DNA of 64,000 nt, taken from contig CM069432.1 of the NCBI GenBank assembly GCA_035610365.1, positions 276,123,482-276,187,481 on the forward strand, read 5' to 3'. The stretch is from Aquatica leii (Eukaryota; Arthropoda; Insecta; Coleoptera; Lampyridae). Shown one piece after another: positions 11,696 to 23,708 of this stretch. The stretch's first letter is position 1. Each line of letters opens with the position of its first letter. A model generated the notes under the pieces. It worked only from the letters and a program-made list of their open reading frames with translations. It had not been told where the DNA came from and did not search any database. Position numbers and translations under genes: made by a program.

Positions 11696-12200
11696 TTGAC
11701 TTCATTGGACTCCGATTTGAAAATTAACTTGGCGGATTGGAATGTTACTTTTTCTGATGAAGATCCTTCTTTACTTATAGAATTTCTTATTTGTATTGAC
11801 GAGTTTTGTTTGCTTCGTGGTGTTGCACAGCATCAACTTTTTCTCTCAGCTTTTGAAGTTTTGTCTGGCAAAGCCCTTCTTGTTTTTAGGACGAATCGAG
11901 GTTCGTTAAGTTTGTAGAATGATGTTGCTGCTTTGTTGAAGTCTGAGTTTTTGCCTTTAGATTACGGCGATCGTCTAATGGAGACCATTTGCAAGTGTAC
12001 TATAGGACCTCTTTCTTTAGCTATCAGAACCGGTCTTAGATCAAATGCAGTTCAAGGTAATTCGCCGGAATTTAACGCCGTTCTATCAACATCCTTTAGC
12101 GTTGATTGAGATCACATCCATTGCTCAATTAATATCGTTAGGTAAGCGTTTGGAGTCGAACATCAATTATTTTCAACTTCTCAACAACAGAGTTTGGTGA
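11696..12200 (+). pseudogene. Degenerate retrotransposon gag
   Basis: The plus-strand frame has the pattern of the Gypsy gag capsid region: LLIEFLICIDEFCLLRGVA, LFLSAFEVLSGKALLVF, then a stop. The match resumes in another frame (LLKSEFLPLDYGDRLMETI), where capsid proteins carry an L..EF.P.DY..R block. Several stops and frame changes follow up to about 12200. A Ser-rich tail with one CARC lies near 12330, but no proper CCHC knuckle is visible. No protease, RT or RNase H lies between this gag and the integrase scrap at 12616, so the element has a large internal deletion. Confidence 0.65.
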
Positions 12201-12615
12201 CAAAGTTCAAGAGCTATCTGTAGTCTTTGGTAGTAAGATTTCTACTGCCGTTTCTTCTGCTATTCCTGCTATTTGCTCTCTTAATGCTTCTGCACTTTCT
12301 TCTTCTGTATCTACTTTTACTTCGAATACTTGTGCTCGTTGTCGTTCTCAAAGTGACAAACCTTTACATACTGTTCGTACTGTTCTTTCTCTTTCTTCTG
12401 ATTTCTTTTCAGTTTCTAGGATTATTAGGCCTACTACCGATCTTTGGTACTTAAGTTTAGTGTTTAAAGTTACTGCTTCTCCTCGTCGGTTCTCTCGTTG
12501 GTGTGTTGTGAAAAATCTTTGATGTAAACGTGTACGCATTTCCTCTTCTAATCCTTGCGTTTGGAAGTTAGTTGTACTATCGGACCAGCGCAAGCAACTT
12601 ATTTAGGATTGCCAT

Positions 12616-12975
12616 ATGACATCTGGTTGTGATCACCGTAATGTTAGACGCACTTTGGAAGCTTTTCGCTGTCACTTCTACTGGCCTCATATGAGACCTA
12701 AGGTTGTCGAGTTTATACGTTATTGTTCTTGTTCGAACTCGCAAGTGAGCAACCCTATTAGGTCACCTTACGTTTTTCCAAGTACGACGAAGCTTTTCAA
12801 CACCGGTGTCGCTACAAGGTCTACGCGTCTACATAGGGATTGTGCTGTTTCTCCTAATGTAAAAGTGACTGCTCTTACATCCACTTCATCAATCACTTCT
12901 GCTTATTCTTTGTTGTCTCTTTCTTCTAATCGTTCTCTTCTTTTTCATCGGCGACGCAAGCGTCGTACGTGCTAG
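12616..12975 (+). pseudogene. Integrase H2C2 zinc-finger fragment and Ser-rich tail
   Basis: The first 50 residues match the integrase zinc-binding module: RRTLEAFRCHFYWPHMRPKV followed by VEFIRYCSCSNSQ, with the histidine pair partly altered and one Cys position eroded. The frame then runs directly into the Ser/Thr-rich segment duplicated at 10557-10720. The integrase catalytic core is missing. It lies in the same orientation as the gag remains and the two flanking LTRs, so it belongs to the same element. Confidence 0.65.
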
Positions 12976-14839
12976 TTCCCTTTTTGTGCTATCGACTTTC
13001 GACCTTTGCTATTCTTTCGGTTCTGGTCTTTTGGTTTTGGTGCTTCCAATCTTTGAATACGTTTTGGGTATCTTGTTTGTTGTGGTTCGAATGCTATCTA
13101 TTTGCTTTCACCCATTTTGGTCACTGATATTTTTTTAATTTAAGTTTCTACTAAAATTATTTTGGTTTATTTTTTCTCCATGTTACTTCAGGACAGACTA
13201 TTTTTCCATCTGTATATATTTATATCCGCTTAGTCATTTATAGGATTCTCTCTTCTGCTTTTGAATTTGGTTTTTCTTTTCTTGCGTTTCCTATTCGGCT
13301 TGTCGGCATTAAAATCTTGTGGTAAACTATCCAATTTGGGACCGCATTGGTACACTTTCGTTCTACGACTAACTGATATCTTTTCTTTTCTCTTTCCTTT
13401 TCTTTTTTTCTATATATTTTAGGCGTTTGGTTGAGCACCGTAGGGTGGTCTCACTTTTCGTTCTTTTACGGGGTGAAGAACGAATCAAGCATTAACATCT
13501 AGCCTTATCTTTCTCCGTCTTTGTCTACTTCTTATCTTTTCTACTTTTCATTTATTTCTTCTTAAGCCTATCTATCTTTTCTATGTGGCAACCATTTTTC
13601 TTTCTTTTTGGATTTCCCTTGTGGTTCGCCTCTTGGGCGGTTGGTTGGTCACTCCCTTTCGGTTTTTCTAAGGAGAGAAGAAAAAATCAAACATCTTCAT
13701 GCTGTTTTATCTTTCTCCGTTTGTATCGTTTCTTCCTTTCTAGTCTCTTACTTTTTTTTATCTTTTTTTCTTTCTCTTTTGATTCTTAAGGCCCGCCTTT
13801 AGGGCAATTTGGAATAGACTGCAACGTCGCTTCTTGTACCTACGTACTTTCGCTTATTCGGCATTTTTGATGTCAGTCATCGTTAAGATATTTCTCTTCC
13901 TTATAGTGCTTTTGTTCTTGGAATATTTTAATTCGTTCTTCGGCATTTACATTTTAATTCCAACACGACTAGCATTGACCCACAATGATCGATTAGCAAG
14001 TGAAGCTTCTTATTCTTTCTTATTTACTTTTACTATCTTTCTTTTGGTTTCGTTTTGGATTACGCGGTTTGGATTTTTCTTGGATTGGCACTCATTTAGT
14101 ATTTAGCTTTTTGGAACTTTGTGGTTGTAACCTTTAGATTATTGATTTTTTTTCTCTGTCTTTTTGGTAGTCCGACTTATTTCAACTTTTAATCAGAAAC
14201 TTTTTTTTTTTGCTTGAGATTTCTTCCTTGATTTGGTTTTTTTGGTGGAAGATTTTTTTTCTTTTTGACTTTTCTTTTTCTAAATCGGCATATCACAATT
14301 CAAAATCTGCTTTTTCTTTTTACTTCTTGAGTTTTGGGAAGTTATATTTAGGGTTGGATTTGTGTCTCTGGGTTGGGGTTTTACGGGATTTTAGGGCGTT
14401 GTCCTAAACCTCTTTCTTTTCTAAACTTCTTCTTTTTCTCTTAGTTTACTTGGTATTGTCCGTCAGTGCCGTCTACGGGACTGCGTTGTTTTCTTGCTTT
14501 CATAGCGTAACGACTGACGTCGACTTTCAACGTGTACCTTTCCTGATACTTCATTTCTGTTGGTTGGAGTTTTTGGTTCTTTGGAGTATCATTCCGCTTC
14601 ATGCGACTGTTGGACACATCGGGTTGATGATACTTAGTGAACTGGGAAAACGGTAACGTTTTGTGCAACACAAACTTCCGTTTAGCGGTGTCTACGCCCA
14701 ACAAGGCTTTCATCATTAAGTTGTTTCACGCAATTCCACGTGAATATGCGGTCGAATTTTATCGTTTTGATTCACAGCTTATTCGGGCGGGTCTCCACAC
14801 CTCCACCTGTGTATCTTATCTGTGGAGCTGATAAATACC
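12976..14839. other. Pyrimidine-rich, non-coding internal region of the LTR element
   Basis: The plus strand is strikingly T- and C-rich (long TTTTCTTTT-type runs), especially 13140-14440. It lies between the end of the coding scraps and LTR 2, but is missing between the equivalent block and LTR 1. The short frames here are Phe/Leu/Ser-rich consequences of base composition. The last 400 bp (14440-14839) are of normal composition and encode nothing I recognise. Confidence 0.5.
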
Positions 14840-15659
14840 TGTTATAATTGAAAAATTTCCATGATGTCGCGTCGCTGAAGTTGAAGGGGTTGAATACAAT
14901 CTTATTGGAGGAAATAATTATCCAAACTGCGAAGTTAATTAGAGGGAAACTCGGCGCTTTTGCTTATTTAAATGATCGTATGAATTAAAGACATGATTTA
15001 CTTGTGATAACGCCGTATGTACGTTTTTCTTTTGTGTTAGATTTCAATGGAGTTTTAGGTAATACTAATACAGAATTGGCTAATCCCCTATTGGACAAAA
15101 AATAACTGTTAAATATTACATTTTTTTATTTTAATTCTTAATAGTTTGGTGGTCAGTCGACCATACGTACGTAATAGGTTGTAATCACAATTAAAGTTTC
15201 TTTTTTGTGTCATATTATTATCTGGTGCACTTTGATTCTCTAGACCTTTGATTTTCATACTCTTGTAATTTAATTTAAGGATGTAAAGTCGCTCTTTCCT
15301 TAAGTGTAAAAGTTAGACCGACTAGGTCAATTTGTTGTATGACGTATTGCTCAGTCGAGGACGTAACTTATACTTGGTCTGTGATATCAACCCATGTACT
15401 AGTGTTTATGTTATGTACCGTTTTCGTTCTATTCAACTACTGCCTGTGATAAGATAAATATATATTCTCTGTTATCACATATGTTTTGTTATTTGTTCTT
15501 TTTCAGCTGCGGGTAGATTTAAACGATATCTGCCTAATTTAATCTATCATCGTTTTGGCGCCCTTTTAGTTTTAGTTTATAATCGATCATCACGAAGCCT
15601 GCGACTCCATCTCCGAGAAAAACTGTGTTAAAAGTCACTTTTTTGTTACGAGTAAACCA
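14840..15659 (+). repeat. LTR 2 of the plus-strand Gypsy-like element
   Basis: Direct repeat of 10733-11418, starting TGTTATAATT and ending GTTACGAGTAAACCA. It differs by numerous substitutions and by an extra block of roughly 110 bp just before the shared end (about 15518-15625). Divergence between the two LTRs indicates an old insertion. It is followed within 150 bp by the region homologous to 3657-3705 and then by the piggyBac-split LTR. Confidence 0.8.
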
Positions 15660-15826
15660 GCGTAACAAGTTACCATCCAAGTAACGTATCAGGTCAGGAG
15701 AAATCCATTGACTGCTACTTTTATGATCAAGAAAGTTGGCTGAAATGGAGAGAGCTGCTGCTATCGCCACGATCTTTTTTGCCGGTATCACATCCAGTTT
15801 TCTGTCCTGGGACTGAACAGTCTTAA

Positions 15827-18227
15827 CCCTTTGCAGCATTGTGGTTACACAGTGTAACCACACTTAAATTGTTATTTTGCCCCATCCGGAACTGTGGTTT
15901 CTCGGGAGTACCACCTTTCGCATGAACGTTATGGCTCCCTCTAACAAATTTCATTGCAACTTTATTTGCTTAATTGCGCATATTACTGTAAAAAATTATT
16001 TATTTGGACGTGTTCGTTCACGGCGGCTGGTCAGGCACGTGAAATTACTTTTTGGAGTCTTTTTAGTGTGTAACCTAAAATATCGCGGTAAGTTTATTAC
16101 AAAATGAAAGAACAACAATTACTGATTGTTTCAATATGTAATTGCAATTGATATTTTTTGATGAGTTGCCAATAAGACGCTTTATTGTGGTGGTTACAGT
16201 ATAAAGCCTCTATGCAGTAAGAATCGTCAATATTTTTGATGCGTAACGGCAGAAAAATGCCATTATATGAGAAAAACAGGCCAAATTGCTACGACTACAT
16301 GAAATACTGGAAGAGATACCGTCCGATACGGAGTGGGAAGACGATGAGGAAGATGCTGCTGCAACTGACGATATCCTTGGAACATACGTCCTAGATGTTA
16401 ATAATTATTTAGTGTCAATCACTAGTGATGAGAATTATGTTGGACTTACTACTTACGACAACCTCAATTCGGATCAACACATTGAATTTGAAGATTTTAT
16501 GAATATTGACAAAGTGGACCCACCACAAGATGAATCTGACAGTGATGATGATACTCCAATTGCTGTGAGACTTTATAGGCAAGGTGTCAACTGGCATTCA
16601 CAATATCTACACATATCGAAGCGTGACAAGTTTGACGAATTTTCGGGGCCAAATGCTGTTGATGTTGAAGACCGTTTAGATTTATTTTTGACACTCTTCC
16701 CCCCAGACCTAATTCATAAACTTGTTTTCGAAACTAATTTATACTCAATTCAGACCTCGGGAGGTGCAACATTCAATAACCCCACAAATAGTGATGAAAT
16801 AAAAACTTTTGTGGGAATAAATCTTGTGATGGGAATAAAGAAACTTCCATATTACAGAGACTACTGGTCTTCGTCATTAGAAATGAGAGATCAATATATT
16901 TCATCTGCTATGTCTGTAAATCGATTTGGATGGTTTCTTTCTCACTTGCACGTCAATGACAACACCACAATGCCTCAACGTGATTCACCACATTTTGACA
17001 AACTCAGGTCACTTTTTGATAGATTGTCGGAAACGTATAAAAGTTGTTACGCACCTTTAGAATGTCAATCAATTGATGAATCTATGATCTCCTTCAAAGG
17101 AAGAAGTTCCCTAAAACAATACATGCCTGAGAAGCCAACAAAACGTGGATATAAATTATGGGTACTTGCTGATGCTCATGAATATATCGCTCAGTTCCAG
17201 AATTTATGAAGGCAAACGAAACAACATCATGGAAGTGCCAGAGTGGTCAAAGAATTGACTTTTGATTTGATAAATAACAATTATAATGTATATTTCGACA
17301 ATTATTTTAGCTCCGTCGATTTGATGATCTATTTGCAGCAAAATAAAATAAAAGCCTGTGGAACAACCAGGCCAAACAGAGTCAATGTCCCAAATATTTT
17401 AGGTCTGACAAAGATATGCCCACCAGAACTGGAATTTTGGCTGTAAAATGTAAACACCGAAAAGCAATTCATTTTCTGTCCAATTTTCACAACCCTGAAC
17501 CATTTTCAACTGTAAATCGTAGAGAAAAAGATGGGTCCATAAACGCAATAAATTGTCCACAACTCGTAAAAGATTATAATTCCCACATGGAGTATGTGGA
17601 TAAAGCAGATATGCTCAAAACAATTTATGCAATTGATAGAAAATCAAGAAAGTGGTGGCACCGAATATGTTGGATACAACCGTGGTGAATTCATTTGTAA
17701 TTTATTCTCACCTAACAGAAAGTAAAAAAATGACACTGAAACAATTTCGTATGGCTGTCGCCAACGGCCTCATCGGAATTTCTGAAAGGAAACGTGGGCG
17801 AAAGTCCACTGAAAACGTTAATCCATTTAAAATAAAAGTTGCACAAGAAGTGCGGTACACAAAGGCAGCGCACATCCCAGTGCGAAGTACTTCCAGGAGG
17901 TGTTCTTTTTGCTCCACAAAGATGGAAGTACACCGCTCCAAATGGGCATGTTCTACATGTAAAGTGGGATTGTGTCTAAATGAAAATAAGAATTGTTTTT
18001 TAAAATTTCATTTCAAATAAATAATAATTTACTAATATATACATTTTATAAATAAATTTTTTTTTCAATTTTTTAAATCTCGCATAGCGGTTTTTATGTT
18101 TAACCACCCCCAATTAAATAAAAACAAAACCAAGAAAAATTTTGAAAAAAAAATATGGTTCTAAAAGTAGTATTAAAAAAAGAAATATCTTTTTTTAAGT
18201 TTTTTTAATAATTTGTGCTGCAAAGGG
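15827..18227 (+). mobile_element. piggyBac-family DNA transposon, 2401 bp
   Basis: The terminal inverted repeats are perfect over 12 bp: CCCTTTGCAGCA at 15827-15838 and TGCTGCAAAGGG at 18216-18227. TTAA flanks both sides (15823-15826 and 18228-18231), the invariant target of this superfamily. Just inside the left end is a near-palindrome, GTGGTTACAC-A-GTGTAACCAC (15841-15861), a typical subterminal feature. Length and internal transposase fit a complete element, but the transposase is frameshifted, so it can only be mobilised in trans. It splits an LTR related to 3254-3656. Confidence 0.95.
16286..18020 (+). pseudogene. piggyBac transposase, frameshifted
   Basis: The four overlapping frames together cover the piggyBac transposase. 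An acidic N-terminus is followed by the DDE domain: SIDESMISFKGR carries the first catalytic Asp (about 17080), VYFDNYFSSVDL the second (about 17300), and EYVDKADML followed by IDRKSRKWWHR the third (about 17600). A C-terminal Cys-rich domain follows (CSFCSTK, then CSTCKVGLC, about 17900-17990), the RING-like DNA-binding tail of this family. Frameshifts lie near 17200, 17430 and 17680. The first frame begins after a TGA at 16268 and has no ATG at its opening, so the authentic start is lost or unclear. The product is inactive. Confidence 0.9.
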
Positions 18228-18506
18228 TTAAGAAGAGGGCAGTGAAAAGTTCTCAAAGTTATTGTCAACTTCAAGACAATAACCAAAGGATGTAGAAAAT
18301 TCTCGACACAGATAACAAAAATATATGAAAAGTATTCAAACGAAGCTGGGGTCAGTTTTTCGAATCGAATCGAGAAGAAAATTTTTGTCGGTTTAAATAA
18401 ATAAGTGATTAACGTGTGTGCAAAGATAAGTAAATAAAGTGCCCGTGCTAGTGAAGTATAAAAACGTCGCGTGTTTCTAAATAAATTAATTATAAAATTC
18501 GTAACA

Positions 18507-20092
18507 GTAATTACGAAATAGAATTGGTCCAGATCGTCGACATTTAAGTAAATTCTGATATTGTAATAAATAGGTTCTCTACAATTAGAAATTACAGATT
18601 AGAATTTATAAGTTAATAATTATACCGTATGTGTAATACGCAATATGTATATGTATATTAACTAATACCCCCCCCCCCACAAAATTTAGATCCGACATTG
18701 TTACACCAATTGAACAGCTTATAAACGTTGGGCCACGGGAATTTTTAAAAAATAGCAGAATCAGATTTATTGCGAGTTTTCAGAAACTACATTTTCTTTT
18801 TATTTTAAATAAACTTTTTTACCTTAGTGTTTTTTTATTACATTTTCTTTTTAAAAACCGATGTAAACTAAAAAATAAATGTAACCGGCGCGTGACTTTT
18901 CATACGATATGACGCAATATAAACATCAATAAAGTAAAATGATTTGACGTTTATAACGTCTCAACGAAAAAGGAAAGCAATTCCTTTTAATCGTAAAAGA
19001 ATGACATTTTCAACGTACTACACTAAATTTGTTATTATAGAAAATTCTTTAAAAACACAAACAGGATTAAGCCCAACGCTTTGTAATAACGCTAGTCGAT
19101 AACGTTTGTTGATATGCAAATTTCTAAAATACACGAAACGTGTAGTTACACAAACACCGGCATCTTCCTACATTGAAAAACTAAGCTAATTTCAAAAAAA
19201 TGATAAAGTTTTGTTGTCGAATTAAGAACTGTGTTGATTAATGAAATTATTTCTGCACAAATAGATAATGTATACGTTTTTTTCATTATAATTTATCGCT
19301 AGCATTTCGATGTTAACTAGATCTACAGAAAATAATATAAGAAAGAAAATGAAAAATCAACCAATTTAACGAAGCGAAACTTGCAATTACGTTGTAACAA
19401 CGGTTTGTAAGGGGTTATTACATTATTTTTAAATTTAATAAACGCCACAAACTTTTCCAATTCTACAATATGAACGTTGGGTCCTACCGTTATTTTCATT
19501 CCATCACCACAAAATTGTACTAAAATATAATAGAACGAAAGTTTAAAGTATTTATTTACAATTCAAAATAGCGTGTTAAAAAAATAATTTTGTTGTGCAG
19601 TTTTGTTAAATAAAAAAATTTGAAGAAAGGCAACGTATACAAATGTTTCTTTAATGCGCATCTAGTTTATTTATGGAAGACCGTGTACTGATCGATAGAT
19701 TCTCCTTTTCCCATTTCTGTGTCACACGTATATTTACGTATTTCCCATATGATTTTACAGGTTTACCGTATCTACGAAATACGCGTTTGTAGTTATTTAA
19801 GAAAATGCATTAACTAGATGACACTTTTTCGAGACAACTTTTCGCGTTATCCTTAAAACAAGCAACATCTGCTGATACGTTATTGATGAACAGTAATGCA
19901 ACAGTTGGTTTTTCTTTCGTTTGGTATTCAATATGTAGATCTTTATTCTTTTAAAATGTTGAAAATGCGGTTCTTATTGTCAATGTAAAGATTTGAGTGT
20001 TTTCAAAATGTAATAGAAATACGGTTAGTTACAGAATACGAATAATCGAAATAATCAGTAAATGTAATAAATTTATGGAAACGTTTTGCATT
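18507..20092. other. AT-rich intergenic sequence
   Basis: No coding potential. The only notable item is an uninterrupted run of 11 cytosines near 18669-18679. No terminal repeats or known element ends were found. Confidence 0.5.
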
Positions 20093-20104
20093 TTGAATTG
20101 TGAT
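20093..20104. repeat. Target-site duplication of the RNase H-bearing LINE (left copy)
   Basis: TTGAATTGTGAT, identical to 25190-25201. It abuts the (TAA)n tail of the minus-strand LINE. The last T could belong to the tail, so the duplication is 11-12 bp. Confidence 0.85.
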
Positions 20105-20187
20105 TATTATTATTATTTTACCTAGGGGTGGTTCCAATATGGTCCCGGCACCGCGACCTGTAGGTCTATTGTGCTCCCCGATGTTTT

Positions 20188-23100
20188 CTACCCTTCTAGA
20201 ATACCTGTATCTTTGACAAAGTCCAGGATTTCAGTAGGGCGAATCTTCGTTACTTCCTCTTGTGTAATCTTTTTATTTCCAAGTAGGCGTTCCCTTGCCC
20301 TTGTGAAAGCTTCACAGTGGCAGATGACGTGGTATGGAGTTTCTTCCTCCTGACCACAACCCCTGCATAACGGGCTATCAGTCAGTCCCATTTTATGCAG
20401 GTGTTTGTTTAAACGACAGTGGCTTGTCACCATCTCTGTCGCAAGTTTGATCTTCGTCCTACTTAACTTTAAGATGGACGTTGCTAAGCCCCCGTCGGGG
20501 GTTTGCAGAAAGACCTTAAAATGATCCTGTCCTGAGACTTTCGACCAGTGTCTGCAGTGCTCTTTCGTGAGTATTGCTTGAATCTCCTGTTTGGCTGTGT
20601 TATATGTAATCCCACAAGCCGGTTCAGGGGCCTATGAGTGGTTTCGCGCTTGCCGCCCTGGCAAGCCCGTCAGCAACCTGGTTGCCCGCGATTCCCGCAT
20701 GCCCAGGTGCCCACACTACTGTAACTGTATTATACTTACCTAGTGCGTTTAGCATTTGTGTGCATTCAAGTACTAGCCCTGAGTTCACCACATATGATTC
20801 TAAAGCTGCAATCGCTGCTTTGCTGTCTGTGACTATAAAGATTTTCCTGTTAGAAAGGTTCTCTTTTAATAGTTGAGCAGATGCTGTCAGGATTGCATAT
20901 ACCTCGGCTTGGAACACGGTCGCTTTTTGACCTAGGCTTACAGAGATTCTGCAGCCCTGTCCATTGCTCCCGTACACTCCAGAGCCAGTGCCCTTAGTGG
21001 TTTTTGAGCCATCTGTGTAATACACGATTCCATTCAGCTTTGTTTTGTTGGAATTGTTCTCCCAGTCGTAACGGGTGGGGATTGTTGTCTTAAACCGTTT
21101 AATAGGACAAACTATTTTAGGTATTCTCTCAGTTATCATACTGAAGTTTTTGTCTTTAGAGATCTCGTCAAAGATGCCCCACCCTTGACAATCCCTCCTC
21201 GCCGTTGACTCTCAGGCGGTATGCCTCTCTGAGTGCCTCCGCCCTAATTACTAGGTGTAGTGGCGGCAGGTCCAGGAGAGTCTCCATGGCTGCCGTCGGG
21301 GTGGTTATCATTGCCCCCGTGATTCCAAGCTCTGCGCTGTACCTTGTTGAGTATCTATATGGCCCTCTGGGTGAAGGTCTTATGCCACCACACCAGTGAC
21401 GCGTACGTAATGATCGGTCTGATCATTCGAGTGTATATCCAGTGGGTCATCTTTGAAGATAAGCTCCACTTGCTTCCGAACGCTCGCCTGCAAGCCCACA
21501 AGGACTTTGTGGCTTTGTTCGCTATTTTCTCTAGGTGTTGTTTGAAGGTTAGCCCCTGGTCTAATGTTACGCCCAAGTATTTGCCTTCCCTCACTACCTG
21601 TAGCTTGGCTCCGTACATTGCTATGCTCTTTAGCTTTGTTGGACCTTTCCTTCGTGAGAAGAGAATGAGGTTCGTTTTTGCCGGATTGACCGACAAGCCC
21701 TCTTCTCTACACCACCGTTCGACTAGATTTAAGGCTCCCTGTATCACAACTGATACGGTCTCTTCAAATCTGCCACGTACCATAATAACTATGTCGTTGG
21801 CATAGCCAACCGTGTTGTAGCCTGCCTCACTTAATTGCCTCAGCAGTCCGTCTACCACCAAACACCACAATAACGGGGAGAGAACTCCTCCCTGCGGACA
21901 TCCTCGTGCAGCTCGGACCGCTACAGAGTCATTGTTAAGCGAGGCCGTAATGTTTATATGTCTTAGCATGGTATCAATGCATCTACCTACGGTTTGCTTT
22001 CCATGGCAGTTCTAATCGATTCTAGAGAGGTATTATCAAACGCCCCCTCTATGTCTAAAAACGCCCCTAGAGCCACTTCCTTGCAGGAGATCGCCCTTTC
22101 GGCTGCGTCCACTACTCTGTGGACGGCAAGTTTACAGGATTTACCTGGTTGATAGGCACATTGGTATTTACTGATGCGATCAGGCCCCAGCACCTCGTCC
22201 CTAATGTGTCGCTCAATGAGTTTCTCCAGTAGTTTGAGGAGAAATGACGTTAGACTGATAGGTCTAAACGACTTAGCTAGGGCGTATGAGTCCCGCCCAG
22301 GTTTGGGTATAAATACGACTTTTACGTCCCTCCACGCCATAGGTATGTATCCCAGGGCAACGCTTGCCCTTAGTAATGTACATAGTGTGGAGGCTAGCAG
22401 GTCTAAGCCTTGTTGTAATAGAGCAGGGAAAATTCCATCCATCCCTGGGGATTTGTATAGATGAAAATTTTTTACTGCCCACCTAATTTTGGTTAGGTTC
22501 ACTATCTGATGAGCTAGAACCCAATCTGTCCTGTTCCCCCTCGAGAGGGGTTCCAGAGTTGTTGATACGCTAGCGTCAGATTTGGTGAGGGTCTTTGATC
22601 CCGGAAAGTGTGACTGGAGCAGAAGCTCCAAGGTCTCCTTTACGGTCTCTGTGTAACCCCCCACACTTTTCCTCAAAGAACCGATTCTAGCCTCTGTTCC
22701 TCCTTGTAAAGCTCTTTGGAGTCTCGCACCTTCTGGAATCTGTTCGATTTCCTCGCAGTGCCTCCTCCACGAGTCACGTTTTGCCTTTCTTATGGCCTTA
22801 TTGAGTTCCTCATGCCACCAGGGCATTTTACTTGAGGTTCTTTTCTCTTTTGCGGGACAGTTTGCCTCATAGGCATCTATGATGGCCATGCGAAGGTTTT
22901 CTTCCATGGCCTCCAATCCCGCCGAGTCATTTACCTTCTCGGGGCAGTTTTCGAGCTTGACCTTTAGGTTCTCTCTACAGAGGTCCCAATTGGTTCTTCT
23001 CGGATTTTTGTGTACGGCCATTGCCGCTTCTCTTGACTCAATGTCGAAGCGAATATATCTATGGTCAGATAGCGATGGTTCTTCCGACACATGCCATTTG

Positions 23101-23708
23101 TGTACTGAGCTGCAGGCAGTCACAGTTCCAAATGTTATATCAATTACCTCCCTTCGTCGAATATTGACGAAGGTCGGCTCGTTGCCTACGTTGGCCACCT
23201 CTAGATTCTTATTAATAATATAATCTAGGAGAGACTCACCTCTTTTGTTGATGTCCGTGCTGCCTCACACAGTGTGGTGCGCATTGGCATCGCATCCGAG
23301 GAGGATTTGCCATCCTTTCCGCTAACAGTGGTCCACCAGTTTGGAGACTTTTATGGTTGGTGGTGGATTTGGTTGGTCGTAGGAGAGGTATGCGGATCCG
23401 AGCACAAGCTCCTTCTCGCTCCCATCCCTTTTCATTGTCAGCGTCACTGCCGCCAGGTCTCTGCAACAGAATTCACAAAGTGGCAGTAGTTTAACGCTAT
23501 CTCTAGCTATAATGCATGATCTGGGATTGGTTTCGGTTGGCTCAGCAATGAGCCGCGCTCCTCTACATCTCAGACCTCGTATTTGCCCTTTAAAAGTCCA
23601 AGGTTCTTGTACTAGGGCTACATCAATATGATGTTTATTCATATAAGCACAGAGGGCAGCAGATGCCGCCCTACTGTGATGTAGGTTTATTTGTACAAGT
23701 TTAACCAT
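20188..23708 (-). pseudogene. LINE ORF2: endonuclease, reverse transcriptase, RNase H, zinc finger
   Basis: The start ATG at 23708 overlaps the ORF1 stop (ATGGTTAA). The order is as follows. The APE-type endonuclease (VQINLHHSRAAS, VALVQEPW) has two in-frame stops near 23320 and 23267. RT contains SPGMDGIFPALLQQ, FRPISLTSFLLKLLE, FLDIEGAFDN, GCPQGGVLSPLLW and GYANDIVIM, where the YADD box reads YAND. RNase H (20624-21139) has DGS, QAEVYAI, TDSKAA and VADGLARA, with all four acidic positions present. A C-terminal C-x2-C...H...C finger (CRGCGQEEETPYHVICHC) follows. Further lesions are a frameshift near 21980, a stop and frameshift near 21355, and a frameshift near 20624. Confidence 0.9.

Larger units (their letters stand above)
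15803..18506 (+). repeat. LTR interrupted by the piggyBac element
   Basis: Removing 15827-18227 plus one TTAA leaves about 299 bp that start TGTCCTGGGACTGAACAG and end ATTCGTAACA. This is the plus-orientation relative of 3254-3656. The bases abutting the insertion on each side (CAGTC and GAAGAGGGCAG) are contiguous, with minor changes, in the other copy. That independently confirms the insertion site. Neither a primer-binding site nor a polypurine tract is obvious, so it may be a 3' or solo LTR. Confidence 0.7.

Noticed and set aside
13238-14407. Short Phe/Leu/Ser-rich open frames suggestive of membrane peptides
   Set aside because: A consequence of the T/C-rich strand in the interior of an LTR element. 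No start context and no homologous motif.
15534-15863. 109-codon minus-strand frame (MWLHCVTTML...)
   Set aside because: It spans the LTR 2 extra block, the LTR start and the piggyBac left end, so it crosses three unrelated element boundaries and cannot be an original gene.
16415-16597. Minus-strand frame opposite the piggyBac transposase
   Set aside because: Shadow of the transposase frame, which has clear DDE motifs.
18669-18679. Run of 11 C as a structural or regulatory element
   Set aside because: An isolated homopolymer in AT-rich DNA. No partner repeat, and could be a slippage tract.
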